Below are positions 1-12,012 of a stretch of DNA of 46,619 nucleotides, piece after piece. This DNA comes from Vairimorpha apis BRL 01 (Eukaryota > Microsporidia > Nosematidae). The number at the start of each line of letters is the position of its first letter. Position 1 is the first letter of the stretch. The stretch spans positions 4,220 to 50,838 of the forward strand of contig KE647341.1 of assembly GCA_000447185.1 (NCBI GenBank). The letters are read 5' to 3'. The position numbers and the translations under genes were made by a program. Under the pieces are notes generated by a model, which saw only the letters and a program-made list of their open reading frames with translations, was not told the origin of the DNA and searched no databases.

Positions 1-1291
1 GCTTTGTAAAACCAATCTAAATGGTACAAATCTTATGAGAGCAATTAATGAATATGCAATGTCGCTGTTAAATTATTATATAGGTTTACTAGACATTGAG
101 CCGGAATTTTTTAAGAAATTTAGACCACGAAATTAGACAAATTTTAATATTACATGGAATTCATTTACAACCTGCTTGTAAAGAAAGATTATATCTTAAC
201 AGAAAAGAAATAGGACGAGGACTTGCATCAGCCGAGTATAAGTCAGAAACGATGCTTCTCAAATTAAAACTACAATTTGAATCAACAAGGAAAGTTTACT
301 TGAGAAGAGACGCGATTTTAAAGATACAATCAGAGGGAAAGACACATTTTTCAACAATTGAAAAATTTATCAGCGAAAAATAGAGCCTTAAAGGTAATTT
401 AATTGAGCAATTAGAAGACGCTCAACGCTCCAAACTTATTAACGAAATAAAAACCAGATTTCATCATAAAAAGTTAATAGTGGGGCTTGAAAACGAATTA
501 GTTTCGCCAAAGAACTCGTCGATGTGGATACACAAAGGAAACAATTCTGCAAGACAGGAAGGTAAGCTGTGTTTTTTACAAGATAGAAACATCTTTTTTA
601 ATGATAGCAATATGTGTCCACATTGTAATCAAGCAAAAAGAACAGTCGATCATATGGCTACGCGTTGTGAAAAGATGTTAGGACATGATTATATGAGACG
701 CCACAATGAAATTGTAAAGTGTTTGCATTTACTTTTATGCAAAAAATACAATATCAAAATATCAGGAAAAAGGCTTAGAACACATTCAGTTCAACAGGTA
801 GTAGCCAATAAATTTATTGAAATACGAGTCGATACTACCATAAAAACTGATGTAAAAATTAAATATAATAAACCAGACATTGTGGTAATAGATAAGAAAA
901 CTAAAGATATTCTTATAGTTGAAATAGGTGTCACATCTATTGACAACCTTCAACAAGTAGAGACAGAAAAATTAAGAAAATACGATCTGTTAGCTAATGA
1001 GTTAGGATTAATACACGGGTGTAAAACAAGGATAATTCCATATGTGCTAACATGGGATGGTATAGTCACTAAATACCACGCAAAATACAGAAAGGCGCTA
1101 GAAATCTCGGACCGAATCGAAGCGTATATCCAATCAGTTACTCTAAAGAAAACTTTAGAGAGTGTGTCGTTGGAGTACAAAAGAGGAGGAGACTTAATAT
1201 TAGTGGAGAGCGAGAGGAACGAAAACGTACATCTAAGTGAACTCGTTTGATGCGGAAGCGAAAAATAATAAAATAATGAAATTAACCCTTA
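1..1291 (+). mobile_element. 3' part of a non-LTR retrotransposon with restriction-like endonuclease (copy 1)
   Basis: The window opens inside an element whose 3' part aligns throughout with the copy at 42186-45611. Both end in the same short 3' untranslated tail after the coding part, with the shared motif gaaattaacccttaaata (1274-1291 here). The gene order, a connector after the reverse transcriptase, then a CCHC zinc knuckle, then a PD-type endonuclease, is that of the R2/R4/Dong-like group of LINE elements. The reverse transcriptase lies outside the window on the left. No poly-A tail is obvious in this AT-rich background, and target-site duplications cannot be judged because the 5' end is missing. 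Confidence 0.85.
2..1250 (+). pseudogene. Retrotransposon polyprotein C-terminal part: connector, zinc knuckle and restriction-like endonuclease
   Basis: Reading starts in frame 2 (CKTNLNGTNLM and NYYIGLLDIEPEFF), then shifts by one base near 105-120 into the frame holding KERLYLNRKEIGRGLASAE, a block typical of R2/R4-like elements. A single in-frame TAG at 381-383 (Tyr in the copy at 44.7 kb) interrupts it, and the same frame then stays open to 1250. In the open 480-1250 part (256 codons; 480 is GTG, not a true start) there is a zinc knuckle C46-C49-H58-C63, an RHN at 74-76, and the endonuclease core P132-D133 with E148 after a beta-strand-like spacer. The enzyme would nick target DNA for target-primed reverse transcription. 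With a frameshift and a stop it is inactive as it stands, but the endonuclease part is far better preserved than in copy 2. Sequencing error could explain one of the two lesions. Confidence 0.85.
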
Positions 1292-3221
1292 AATAAATAA
1301 GTTTTATAGTTTTGTATTTAATTTAGTTATAATATTTATAATAATTTTATTTTTTAAATTCATTTTAAAAGATAATATTATTTATATTATTTTACAGTAC
1401 AATTTTAATTTAAAGAAATTATAATCATTATTATATTTTTTTAACGAAATTAATTTTGTATATAAATTTAAATAAAAATTGTGACATATTTTGTATTCAA
1501 ATAATTTTTTTTAAAAATTCAGCACAATTGTAATAATTCATAAAAATTATCAAAACTAAATAAAAAATTTAAATTTAAAATAATCTATATTTCAATCTAA
1601 AAAATATATTTTATGTATTTTTTGTAATCATGTAAGTCAAATAATATATTGAAATGTTTAATTATAAAATATAAATCTTATAATACAAGTATCAAACTAT
1701 AGGCTATAGACTGTATTCTTAACATAACATTTTTTTTCGGTTCTGTATTTTATATTGTATAAACAAAAAAATAGAAATTTTTCTGTAAATAACTAATATA
1801 TGAACTTTATTTTAGACTGAATAAATTTATAAAAATATAAGAGATATTTTAACCTATATAACTAGATTATATTTGGTTTTTTTAAATATTAGCATCTTTT
1901 TTAGTATTTATTAATAATTTATACACACATGTAATCATTAAAAAAATTATAATTTGCTTAATTTAGTTAAAGAAGATTTTTTATAATTTTTATTATAAAA
2001 CATTATTTAAGAGAAATATTCATATTGTATTCATAATTTATTAATTTTTCATTATTATAAATGATTAACTTATCAATAATACATGATAATATTCACATTT
2101 ATGTAATTTTTGAAATATCACGATTAAGAAAATTTCTTAATAATATAAATTATTGTAAACAAAAGAGATATTTAAATTAAACTAAACATATCTTTAATAA
2201 AATATATTTATAGTAATACTTTATTCAACAATAATTTTATTTTTTTAGCACTATTAACAATTAATTTGACATCCTTAATTTATAAGATAAAAATTATTCT
2301 ATGAAATATATTTTAAAAAAAATATTTGTAATAATATATACATTAAAAAATTATAATTTAACTTTTTGTAGATTTTATAATATTTTTGTATATTTAAATT
2401 TTAATTTTAAAAAAATTACTATTAATAAATAGATGTTGTAAACAAAATAAAAAAATAAATTAAAATTCCAAATTATTAAAAAATTATAATTTTTTGTAAA
2501 TTAAAATACCATATGTAAACAAGAATTTTACACATCATTGCTATTAATCAATTTAATTTTTTTTACGTTAATTAATTATTAAATTTCGATACATTTTAAA
2601 AGTTAAAAATCTGTAACACAAAAAATAAAATTCGTTATTTAAAATTATGTTTTAAAAAATGATCAAAACACACACATAAGCAAATATTTATACAATATTT
2701 CTAAAAAGTTTTTTGATTTAACTTTTTAAAATCATATGTTTTTTTTGTTATAAACAAAAATTAAGATTTAATTTTTAATTTATTTTAATAAATTTTGATT
2801 TTCTTTGTAATTATAAATTTTAATTATTATGAAATAAATAAATAAATTTCTAAAAATTTTATTCTTATAAAATTAACATTTGTAGAAGATCTATTTTAAG
2901 ACTTTTATATTAATTACCAAAAATAACTATATCTGATATCTTTTTTAATTATTAAATTTTTTTTGATTATATTCAAATTTTTATTTAATAATTTAAGAAA
3001 TATGTAAAATAAATAAATTGTTAAATAATTACTAAAAAAAAATTTATTTTACATATATAAATTTTAATTAACATTTAGTGTTCCAAAGAATATAATCATT
3101 TTATTTTAAACAAAATTTAATTTTTTTAAAATTTATTTCTAATTAAATATTATAAAGTATATCAAATATAAATAAATGATTAATTTTAAATTTTAATGAA
3201 AATTAATTAATACTTATATAA
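1292..3221. other. AT-rich intergenic region, no gene seen
   Basis: About 1.9 kb of A/T-rich sequence with dense stop codons on both strands. I found no RNA gene and no repeat long enough to describe. Confidence 0.6.
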
Positions 3222-3746
3222 ATGCAAAAAACAAAATTTTTTATGTTGTTTGGGTTTATTATTTTGAAAATATTTTTATGCGCAAATTTCATCCCGAAAA
3301 ATAAGATAACAACAAGTGATACAAATATGATTTGTGATTATAAAAGAAAAAGTATAAACAAAAAAGAATTAGTGGAAAATTCTAACATAGAGAATGAAAC
3401 TATAGCAAATGATACACTTAGAATTTGTGACTTTGAAAATTCCAAGTCTCAAGATAAAGAATCATCTAAAAATTCTTATTTAGAAGATGAAATTTCAACG
3501 AGTGATACAGATGAAAAGTATAATTTTGAGATGGGTAAATCAAAAGAAATAAAATTACTTAAAAGTTTGCAATTAGAAGACACACAAATTTTGAACATTC
3601 CAAACATTAGAGATGAACCCACTAATTTTGATAGTTATAAAAATCAAACAATATCTGATCAACTAAAAACTATTGAAAATAAACTTGGTGAATTTAGTTT
3701 GGATATAAACGAAAGTATTAAATTCATAAAAATGTTATTGATTTAA
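3222..3746 (+). CDS. Hypothetical secreted protein with three 31-residue repeats
   Basis: 174 residues from an ATG. The first ~21 residues have a hydrophobic core (FFMLFGFIILKIFLCANF) that looks like a signal peptide. The rest is hydrophilic and built of three degenerate 31-residue units at about 31-61, 62-92 and 93-123. Each begins with a variant of TSDTNMICDY or ANDTLRICDF and ends near an acidic ENETI or EDEIS, so a 93-base unit has been duplicated twice and has since diverged. No C-terminal membrane segment is present, unlike the secreted proteins at 38-41 kb. No CCC motif is visible before the ATG. I recognise no family; secretion to the parasite surface or the host is an inference from the leader only. 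Confidence 0.6.
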   Translation: MQKTKFFMLFGFIILKIFLCANFIPKNKITTSDTNMICDYKRKSINKKELVENSNIENETIANDTLRICDFENSKSQDKESSKNSYLEDEISTSDTDEKYNFEMGKSKEIKLLKSLQLEDTQILNIPNIRDEPTNFDSYKNQTISDQLKTIENKLGEFSLDINESIKFIKMLLI

Positions 3747-4715
3747 TAGCATAATAATTAAATATTTTAATTATTTGAGTAAAATATTCTTTTTTTATTA
3801 AAAAGTTGTAAGAAATAAAAATATCACTTTTGAAAAAAACATGTAATTTTTATTAAATGGTATAATATTGAATTAATTAAAATAAATATATGTTAAGGTT
3901 TGTTTTTTTTTAATTGTGATTAAAATTTAAAATAATTTACAATAATAAATTTAAAGAATTCTAAAATTAATTAAAATCTTTAAAATTATGTTTTTTTTTT
4001 ATTTAATTTAAAACAAATTTACAACATTTAATACAAGAAATAAATGAGAAACAATAAAATAAACATTATTAGGTATAGTATCAATATTTTATGTTAAAAC
4101 ATCAGAAGAAATTTCAATAAAAAAATGATTTTAATATTTTGTTAAAATGCGAAAAAACCTTGATTTTTTTTAAAATATATAAAATGAAAACATCGTTCAA
4201 AAACACAAATAATTAAATTTAAAGTATGAATAAATGTGCATTGTAAATTCTAATAAATTTTATAAAAATAATAAATTGATAAGAAAACAAAAATTATAAC
4301 TAAGTTTTTATTTAGATCTGATTAATAAAGTTTAAAAGTTCAAAATTTTTATATGTAAATCTTAATCAAATTATTTATTTAAAATAATATATTAATAGAA
4401 TTTTTTAACGATTAACCAATTTGATAAAATGTATATATAATATGATTTTAAAACAAATTGATTTACAACAAAAATTTCTCATATGTTTCTTACATAATAA
4501 ATATTTAAAATTTTAAATAAATGTTATTTGTAAACAATAAAAGATACAATTTATCAATTATGAAAACAAAAACATTTAAAACAAAAAAAGTCTAATTCCA
4601 GAAATTTTATATATCTAACATTATTTATATCTATAAAATGTATAATAATTTATAAAAAAGTAATTTTACATTTATTCAGCTATAATATATTAAACATTTT
4701 ATTTTTAGCCCTCAA
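3747..4715. other. AT-rich intergenic region
   Basis: No coding or RNA signal seen. It ends with the CCC at 4709-4711, five bases before the CCT delta start. Confidence 0.5.
4709..4711 (+). promoter_or_regulatory. CCC start-proximal motif of CCT4
   Basis: CCC in tttagccctcaaATG, an isolated C run in AT-rich DNA. Microsporidia are known to carry CCC-like motifs just upstream of start codons. Confidence 0.5.
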
Positions 4716-6172
4716 ATGAAGGAACAAAGAGAAGTATCAATAAAATCATCTATATTTGAAAGCGCAAATGCATTACTTATGACTTTATCTACTTCATTAG
4801 GTCCAAAAGGTTTAGATAAAATGTTAATAAAAAATAATAAAACAACAGTAACAAATGACGGTGCTACAATTTTAAAATTTTTTACACAACATCCTATACA
4901 TTCTATTTTGAGCAATGTATCAAGTTCGCAAGATGATAAATGCGGAGATGGAACAACAAGTGTAATAATATTAACATGTAGTTTGTTGAATGCACTTCGT
5001 AAACTTATAGAAATGGAAATACATCCTTCAATTATTTGTGATCATTTAGAAAAATGTAAAGAAATTGCTATAAATTATATAGATTCTGTTAAAATACCTA
5101 TTAACAGGTCAAATATTTTTGATACTGTTATTACAACATTAAATTCAAAAATAGTTGGAAATGCTGTAGAAATGGCAAAAGCGGCTATATCAGCTATGGA
5201 TGGTTGTGGTTATAGAAAAGAAAAAATTAGAATATTAAAAAAATTGGAGGTTCTATTGACGAAGTAACATATTCTCAAGGAATGCTGTTTACTTCTGACA
5301 TTAAAACAGAAAAGAAAAAAGTAAAGGTTGGAGTTATACAGTTTTGCATAAGTGCACCTAAAACAAACATGGACAGCAAAATTTTAGTTAACAATCCAGA
5401 ATTAATGGATAAAATTATACAAGATGAAAGAAGATATATTTTAGACATGTGTAAAAAAATCAAATTAAGTGGTTGTCAACTGCTTATAATTCAAAAAAGT
5501 ATTTTAAGAGATAGTTTATCAGAACTTGGTAAACATTTTTTGAAACAGCTTAATGTATTAGTTATTGATAAAATAGACAGAAAAGAAATAGAATATATAT
5601 GTGATGCTTTAAAAATCGAACCTATTGCTGATGTTAATTTAATGAATAACAATAATCTTAAAGAAGTTGAGATTAGAAACAATGAAGATATGATTGAAAT
5701 AGTAGGCTTTGGTTCAAGTATAATTTTAAGAGGATGTGACGATATGATTTTGGATGAAGTAGAAAGAAGTTTAAATGATGCACTATGTGCAATTAAATGT
5801 TTACATGATGAACCTTATGTTGTACCTGGTGGAGGCGCTTTAGAAATTGCAATATCTAATAAAATTTTAGAACTAGATCAAGGTAATATTGTTATAAATC
5901 GAGAAATAAGCAAAGGATTTGAAGCTATTCCATATTTTTTAGCTAGAAATGCGGGATTGAATGAAATTGAAGCTGTGTCTGAGTTAAGAAAAGCTATTTA
6001 TGACAACCCTAATTATGGAATTAGTGTTCGGGGAAATAATATAAATGATATGCTAGAAGATGATTATGTTGTTCAACCTCTTGCAACTACCAAGTCCATA
6101 ATTAACTTGGCAGTAGAGACTGTTATTTATTTATTAAAAATAGATGATATTTTACCTTCAAAAGGATATTAA
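4716..6172 (+). CDS. CCT4: T-complex protein 1 subunit delta (CCT4), with a one-base frame break
   Basis: Subunit of the cytosolic CCT/TRiC chaperonin, which folds actin, tubulin and other proteins. Group II chaperonin motifs are in order: TSLGPKGLDKM (LGPKG at 28-32), VTNDGATILK (NDGAT 47-51), GDGTTSV (77-83), then VIQFCISAPKTNMD, IIQKSILRDSLSELGKHFL and VPGGGALE. The IQFC..APKT.MD and QKSILRD.LS blocks and the closing KIDDI identify delta rather than another subunit. Joined length is about 485 residues, shorter than the ~530 of yeast or human, as usual in microsporidia. The frame breaks at the A7 run 5237-5243. One more A continues into the GGSIDE region conserved in CCT4; without it the first part stops at 5265-5267 and the second is open from 5282. 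A CCC motif five bases before the ATG supports the start. Either an assembly error or a slippage site; a pseudogene is unlikely given the conservation. Confidence 0.93.
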
Positions 6173-8010
6173 ATTGAATTTTTAGTATATTTTTAATGAA
6201 AAATTAATTTTTTAAAAACAATTTATGTTAAACGCAATCATTTCTTAGTATTTTAAGAAAAAAAATGTTTTTTTATGAATACGCATAACAATGAGAATTT
6301 ATAAAATTTTTAAATTCAGATATTTATTAATTTTAAAAATTTAAGTCGTTTAAATGCAAAAAACACAATTTTAATATAAAAAAATACATCATTTAGTTTT
6401 AAGAAATGTATGCTTTATAAAGATTAATCTTTTTTTAATAATATATAATAGTCAGATTTATTGTTTAACAATAATAAATTTTTAAATGTTATTTACTTAA
6501 AATCTTAAAATAAATAATATTATTTTTGATATGTTATTGTCAGTTAAAACATTTTTCATTATAAAAAATTATACTTATAAAACTTCTATGAACTAGAAAT
6601 TGGTTTTTTTTAATTGAAAAGGATTTAAAATTAAAGGAAAAAATATTGATGTCTAAATCTAAATTATTATTATTTAAAATTTTGGGATTATGATTTTAAA
6701 TTTACAAGTATTATTTGAAGTTTTAAAATAATATTTTTATACTAAAATATATTTTATAAAAAATAAAAAATTCATACATTAATCATTTTTGATATTATTC
6801 TACTTTATTTTAATTTGTTACAAATCTTGTAATAAAAAACATTAAATTTGTTCATTTACTTCTATTTTTCAAAAACTCATATAAAATGTTTTACTATAAA
6901 GTTTTTTAAATAGCAGATAATTTAAGTGATATTTAAAATTTAAAACATAAGTTGAATTTATTTTTGAAAAACTCGAAAAACAATTATAAAATGTTAATTT
7001 TGTATAATTAAGCTATTTTAAATACTATAATTAATATTGTATCTAAAGTAATATTTTTAAAAATTTATAAAAAAACAAAATAAATAATAAAAACGTTATA
7101 CATAAATAAAAAAGTATTTTCTGAAAACTAAAACTGATAACATTTAAATTATATTCTAATTTACTTTATTAAAACAGAAATCGATAATTATAAATTCTAT
7201 ATATATAACATAAAAAAATTAGATTATAAAATCGAGTTTTTTCTTAATATTTACTTTTTTATTAATAAATTATTACTAATTTAAATTTTTATTTGAATAT
7301 TTATGTAATCAATTATAATTTTAGTTTAAATTTTTAATAATACTGTTTAAACCATGTTATGGGAAATTTTTCCCTAAATATTAAAAAAAAATTATTATAT
7401 TGATTATTAAAAAAATCTTAATACATGAAAACATAATGATTATATTTTTTTTAATATTTAATTAAATCAGTAAAATTTTAATTTAATGTAAAGTATTTAA
7501 AAACTTTAATTCTTTTATTAATTTTTCTGTATTCTATCATTATAATTACCTTTTATCTTTTTTTCTAAATTTTAATAATTTTAACATTTTAAATTAAACC
7601 ATATTAAAAGTTACTTTTTTTGTTTTGTTTATAAATATTAGAAGAAAATAAAATTTAAATATAATTAAAAGTTTATTATATATCTTTAACAAATTAATTG
7701 TTTTATTAATATGTTGTTGCTATATTTTTTAATAAAAAAACATTTTCATTTAGTACTATTTTTCATTTTATATATACATTTAATTTCTGATTATTATAAA
7801 ATAAAGTAACTTATTTTAACTTTTTTTTGAATACAATATACTTTTATTCTATAAAAACTGTTTTATAATTAAATAAAAATTTACAAAATTGTCCAATATA
7901 AAATAACAAATGAAATTTTTGTAATATTTTTCAAAATTTAATTTACAAAACCAAAATATAAGAAATTACATATTTTAAACAAATTTTTCTTTTTTTAGTT
8001 TATCTAAAAT
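6173..8010. other. AT-rich intergenic region, no gene seen
   Basis: About 1.8 kb of stop-rich A/T sequence. I saw no coding signal, tRNA or clear tandem repeat. Confidence 0.55.
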
Positions 8011-8151
8011 TTATTCCATATTAAAATGTTTTTTGTAATATTCTAAAAGTTCTTTGCTTAATTTGTCGTCTCGTTGTTTTAAATCTTTAAATGATACATT
8101 TTTATTCATTTCATTGTCTTTATCAGAAACATTTTTTAAATTATTTGACAT
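8011..8151 (-). CDS. Small hypothetical protein, 46 residues
   Basis: An ATG-to-TAA frame on the minus strand, beginning MSNNLKNVSDKDNEMNK and ending YYKKHFNME. It is hydrophilic, with a charged helical-looking second half (DLKQRDDKLSKELLEYYKK). Three points favour a real gene: the ATG is directly preceded by CCC (aaacccATG), matching the start motif of neighbouring genes; base composition over the frame is clearly less A/T-rich than the flanks (CAACGAGACGACAAA); and codons are balanced rather than homopolymeric. It is isolated between two long empty regions. I do not recognise the family; it could be a conserved microsporidian small protein or a small subunit of a complex. Confidence 0.55.
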   Translation of the reverse strand: MSNNLKNVSDKDNEMNKNVSFKDLKQRDDKLSKELLEYYKKHFNME

Positions 8152-9097
8152 GGGTTTAATAAAATATTGAAATTAAATAATAAATATTTACAAAAATTAA
8201 AGATTTAAAATTTGATTACATATGTAACATATTATAAGAAGTTATTACAATTTTTTTCAAAATTTAATAAAGAAGACATATATTTAAGAAAAGAAAATAT
8301 TAATATTTTTATAAGCATCATTTCTTATATTTTACAATATTATTTTATTATGAATTTACTTTTTAATTTTTATTATTATATATAAAGTGTGATTTTGTTA
8401 ATAACGATATTTTATAAAGATATGTATTTTTTATTTAACTAATGTAAAAAAAATTTAATAATTATTTATATGTAATGCAAATGAAATTGTTAAATTAAAT
8501 TTTTATAAAATTTAATGAATTCATGTATTTTTTATAAATAATAATAATAAATACATGTAAAATATATTTTCACATTATTTTCGATATTATTAAAAAATAA
8601 AAAATTAAAATAAATTTTTAAAAATTCAGTTTATCAATTAAATATATAAAATAAATATAATATGTTACTTCGGCATGTAAAACGATAATCTTTAGTTATT
8701 ATAATACAATTAAAAATATAAAAAAGTTGTGTTTAATTAAATTTTTAATAACTTATTAATTTTTTTAATTTTTTAAAATCGTTATCTTTAATTTAATATT
8801 TATTTACAGTGTTTTATCTATGAATGGAATATTTTTTTGATTTCAATACTTAAAAATATGATAATAGTAATTTATATGTTTTTTGTATTAAAAATCAAAT
8901 TAATTATTTGTATTAATCAATTTTAATTTATAAATATGATATTTTTAAAAATTTTATAAAGAATAATTATAAAATACTAAAATTTTAAAAAACTAATAAA
9001 TTTATCATGATACTAAAATAAAATTATATATAAATATTTATCAATATTACAAATATGATAAATTAAAATTATTTTTATAAAAAATCCGTCAAATTAT
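8152..9097. other. AT-rich intergenic region
   Basis: No gene or RNA seen. It holds the CCC at 8152-8154 belonging to the small minus-strand gene. Confidence 0.5.
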
Positions 9098-10228
9098 ATG
9101 GCGAATAAAACAAAATATGTTCTTATATGTGTTTTAAGTTTAATAGTTATATTTGTATTTAAAATCTTTTTTGAGGAAATAAACAATGCAAAAGATGATA
9201 ACCAAGATGATAATACTCAAGTAGATACACAAAAATCTAAACTAAGAAATATTTATGATAAAAATAATTCGAAATCCGATTGTATTACCAAAACTAATAT
9301 AAATAAAAAATTTAATAATACTGTTAAAAATAATAACTACAAAGATTTTATAAAACAAAAAGCTAATATAAAAAAAGATATTGAACAAAAAAATAATAAA
9401 ATGGATGCTTTTGAAAAAAAAATAGAATATGGAAGTAGTTTAAAGCAAAAAATAGATCAAAAAAACTCTTTAAACGAATTAACTAAATTGACAGATAATA
9501 AAATTGAAGAAATTGACATTTATTCTCTCACTAGTTCTAATAATACAACACAAAAACAATCAAGTGATGAGTCTTATAATATGTATAATGAAAGTAAAAT
9601 TTTGAAAAAACATGAAACTGATTGTGAAAATCTAGTAAATTTCGAAGTAATTCAAGATAACAACAAAGTAATCTTTCAAATGGCAGCAAATAAACAACAA
9701 AGAGCAGATCTTTTATTATATGTATATCTATTATACAATAATATAACAGATGAAAAAAATTTTCAATTTTTAGATTTTCCATGTCAAAATGATTCTGTGT
9801 ATTATTTAAAGATTAAAGATTTTTTAATTCAATCTCAAGATACTTTTTTTTCCAAATTTAAAAAAATGGGAAGTAAAAGATTATACACTGCTTTAGTCCT
9901 TAGTATAAATTTATTATTTAAACATGATAGTAAAAAATTTTTTAAATTAAAAAGAGATACACAAATTTTTGATAACAGTTACAATTTTAGTAAAGAATAT
10001 TATGAAATGTCAGATCTTTTGCATAATTTTTTTTATGCATTTAAAAAAAATGATTTTTTCAGCAAACTTAGTAAAGTTTTAAAATCATCAAAATTTTTTA
10101 CATATAAAAAACAACTTATTGAAGATGTGTTTTTATCAAGTTTAGATAAAAATGTAATTTATCATAGTAATATGTCTAAATTATCTATTTTAGATTACAT
10201 TATTTTTATAATATGTGTTTCATTATAA
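9098..10228 (+). CDS. Hypothetical membrane-anchored or secreted protein, 376 residues
   Basis: The N-terminus is a strong hydrophobic segment (about 8-25, YVLICVLSLIVIFVFKIFF), either a signal peptide or a type II anchor. Residues ~30-190 are low-complexity and rich in Lys, Asn, Asp and Gln. Residues ~190-360 look folded and helical (QQRADLLLYVYLLYN; KKMGSKRLYTALVLSINLLF), and the end is hydrophobic (YIIFIICVSL). No known family is recognised. The reading frame runs cleanly through a T8 (9844-9851) and an A7 (9860-9866), so not every homopolymer here breaks a frame. The gene at 11618 has the same N-terminal plan and may be a diverged or shortened relative. Confidence 0.65.
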   Translation: MANKTKYVLICVLSLIVIFVFKIFFEEINNAKDDNQDDNTQVDTQKSKLRNIYDKNNSKSDCITKTNINKKFNNTVKNNNYKDFIKQKANIKKDIEQKNNKMDAFEKKIEYGSSLKQKIDQKNSLNELTKLTDNKIEEIDIYSLTSSNNTTQKQSSDESYNMYNESKILKKHETDCENLVNFEVIQDNNKVIFQMAANKQQRADLLLYVYLLYNNITDEKNFQFLDFPCQNDSVYYLKIKDFLIQSQDTFFSKFKKMGSKRLYTALVLSINLLFKHDSKKFFKLKRDTQIFDNSYNFSKEYYEMSDLLHNFFYAFKKNDFFSKLSKVLKSSKFFTYKKQLIEDVFLSSLDKNVIYHSNMSKLSILDYIIFIICVSL

Positions 10229-11617
10229 TATATATAGTTTTTGAAATTAAAATATTTTTTTGAAAATTTTTTAATAACTATAGTTTAAATATAAAATGTA
10301 TATATTTTTATTTTTTATATAAACTTTGTATTTTATATCATTTTATAATATATTATTGATTTTAATTTAATTTTTATTAGAATACATAATTATATGGTTT
10401 TAATTATTTTTTTTACAAAGCATTATGTTTTTAAATTTTAACACTTCAAATTTTTTATAAATTTACTTTAAAAAATTTGAATATAATTTTCTAAAATGCA
10501 TCTATATATAAAATGTTAAATTTAAATATTAAAACAATATTAAACTTTTTTTATTGGTATTAGATAAATATACTCGAAGTTATTTAAAATATATTTAAAA
10601 ATTTAACATTTACATCATATAATTAATTTTATAATCAAAATTCATGGAACTATTTTAAAAACGTAAAAAACAGTAATATAATTTTATTGTTTATGTTATT
10701 TATAAATTATAATTTATATTTTTAAATGTTTTAAATTATTTTATTTTATGTCTTTAAAATATTGGTATTAAGTTTTTTATAATATTTAATTTAAATGAGA
10801 TAAATTGAAAATTTTATTTTTATAAATAATCTTAGTTGTTTTATAGATTAAATTTTTTTATCATGAAATATTTTTTAAATAAAAATAATTGTAACGAAAG
10901 TTTAATTTATCAATTTATAATAAAAAAGTGTTGTAATTTCACTATTTTAATTTAGAACAAAATTCAATATTTTATAGCATAAAATTGGCATGTAAAAATA
11001 TTAGATTACACAATATAATTTTATTGATTATAAAATTTAATTTGAATAAAATAAATAATTATGCATAAATTACAGAATTTTGAGCTATATTGTTATTAAT
11101 ATTTTTTAGGTTTATAAAAATTATACTAACAATACATTATTTAAAAAATACACTCGAAAGAAACTGAAAAATTATATATATATTTTTATTATATATAGTT
11201 AAAAAAAATATCACAAGAATTGTTTTTAAACAAAATTATCATTAATTTTAATATGTTCTGTGAAAATAAGATTTTTTAATATTTTGACCAATATTCAAAT
11301 TAAAGTTGTTTTATAGGTATTTTTAAGTAAAATTTATATCAAATTTTTAAATTTTATATAAATACTTTAATTTTTTTCTTGAAAATTTAAATGCTGCAAA
11401 TAATAAAATTCTCCTTAAAATTTTATTTTTAAGTTATAACTAAAAGTATGTATATTAATTTGTGTGTCAAGTAATTTTTAAAAATTAACATTGACAAAAA
11501 CAATTATTTTTATTGAAAAAAATTATAAAAATTTTGTTTTCTTTTGATTAAAGTTATTATCACTGATTTAACTGTTGATTCAATGGCATTATTTATCTCA
11601 ATTTAATCCCAAAAATC
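10229..11617. other. AT-rich intergenic region
   Basis: No gene or RNA gene seen. CCC at 11608-11610 belongs to the next gene. Confidence 0.5.
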
Positions 11618-12012
11618 ATGTTTTCAAAAAAAACTAAAATAAATATTATAATAATCATTGGTATTATAATTTTGATCTATATTTGTATAATAAAACTTAA
11701 AAATGATAACAACTCTGAAAATGATTCTCCAAATTCAAAAAATATTAAATACGATAGTTCGGGTTTTAAAAAATTCAAATGTTCAAAAGATACATTAAAT
11801 TTTTTGGAAGATCAAAAAAATAATCGAATAAATACTATTTCAACTATTACAAATAAAGAATTAATGAATTATAATAAAATACAATCATATAATAATGCAT
11901 ACATTAATGAAAAACAATTTGTTATTGAACAAAAAAATTTCCATTTCCATTCGCATGTAAAATGAAAGATAAGATTTTAATTAAAACAAACAAATCAAAG
12001 TTTGATGTTTAA
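11618..12012 (+). CDS. Hypothetical short protein with N-terminal membrane segment
   Basis: The ATG is preceded by CCC (11608-11610). Residues 1-30 hold a near pure Ile/Leu membrane segment (INIIIIIGIIILIYICII) after MFSKKTK, then a hydrophilic Asn/Lys-rich part. The frame stops at 11963-11965 after 115 residues. An A7 run at 11931-11937 lies just before that; with one more A the frame would read QKKFPFPFACKMKDKI and stop at 12010-12012, which is the end given here. That ending loosely resembles FLDFPCQND...YLKIKDF in the protein at 9098-10228, which also starts with an N-terminal anchor. The relationship is weak. It may be a truncated paralogue, and function is unknown. Confidence 0.45.

Noticed and set aside
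1281..1290. Telomeric repeat in acccttaaat
   Set aside because: It occurs once per site without tandem iteration; it is better explained as the retrotransposon 3' end or its target site.
5237..5243. Programmed ribosomal frameshift in CCT4
   Set aside because: No heptamer of the X-XXY-YYZ type with a downstream structure is evident, and the same 7-base break recurs in unrelated genes, so a programmed ribosomal event in each is less likely than under-called runs or polymerase slippage.
9098..10228. Homology of this protein to the paired secreted family at 13 and 19 kb
   Set aside because: Only general helical and Phe/Leu-rich similarity was seen, without a shared ordered motif.
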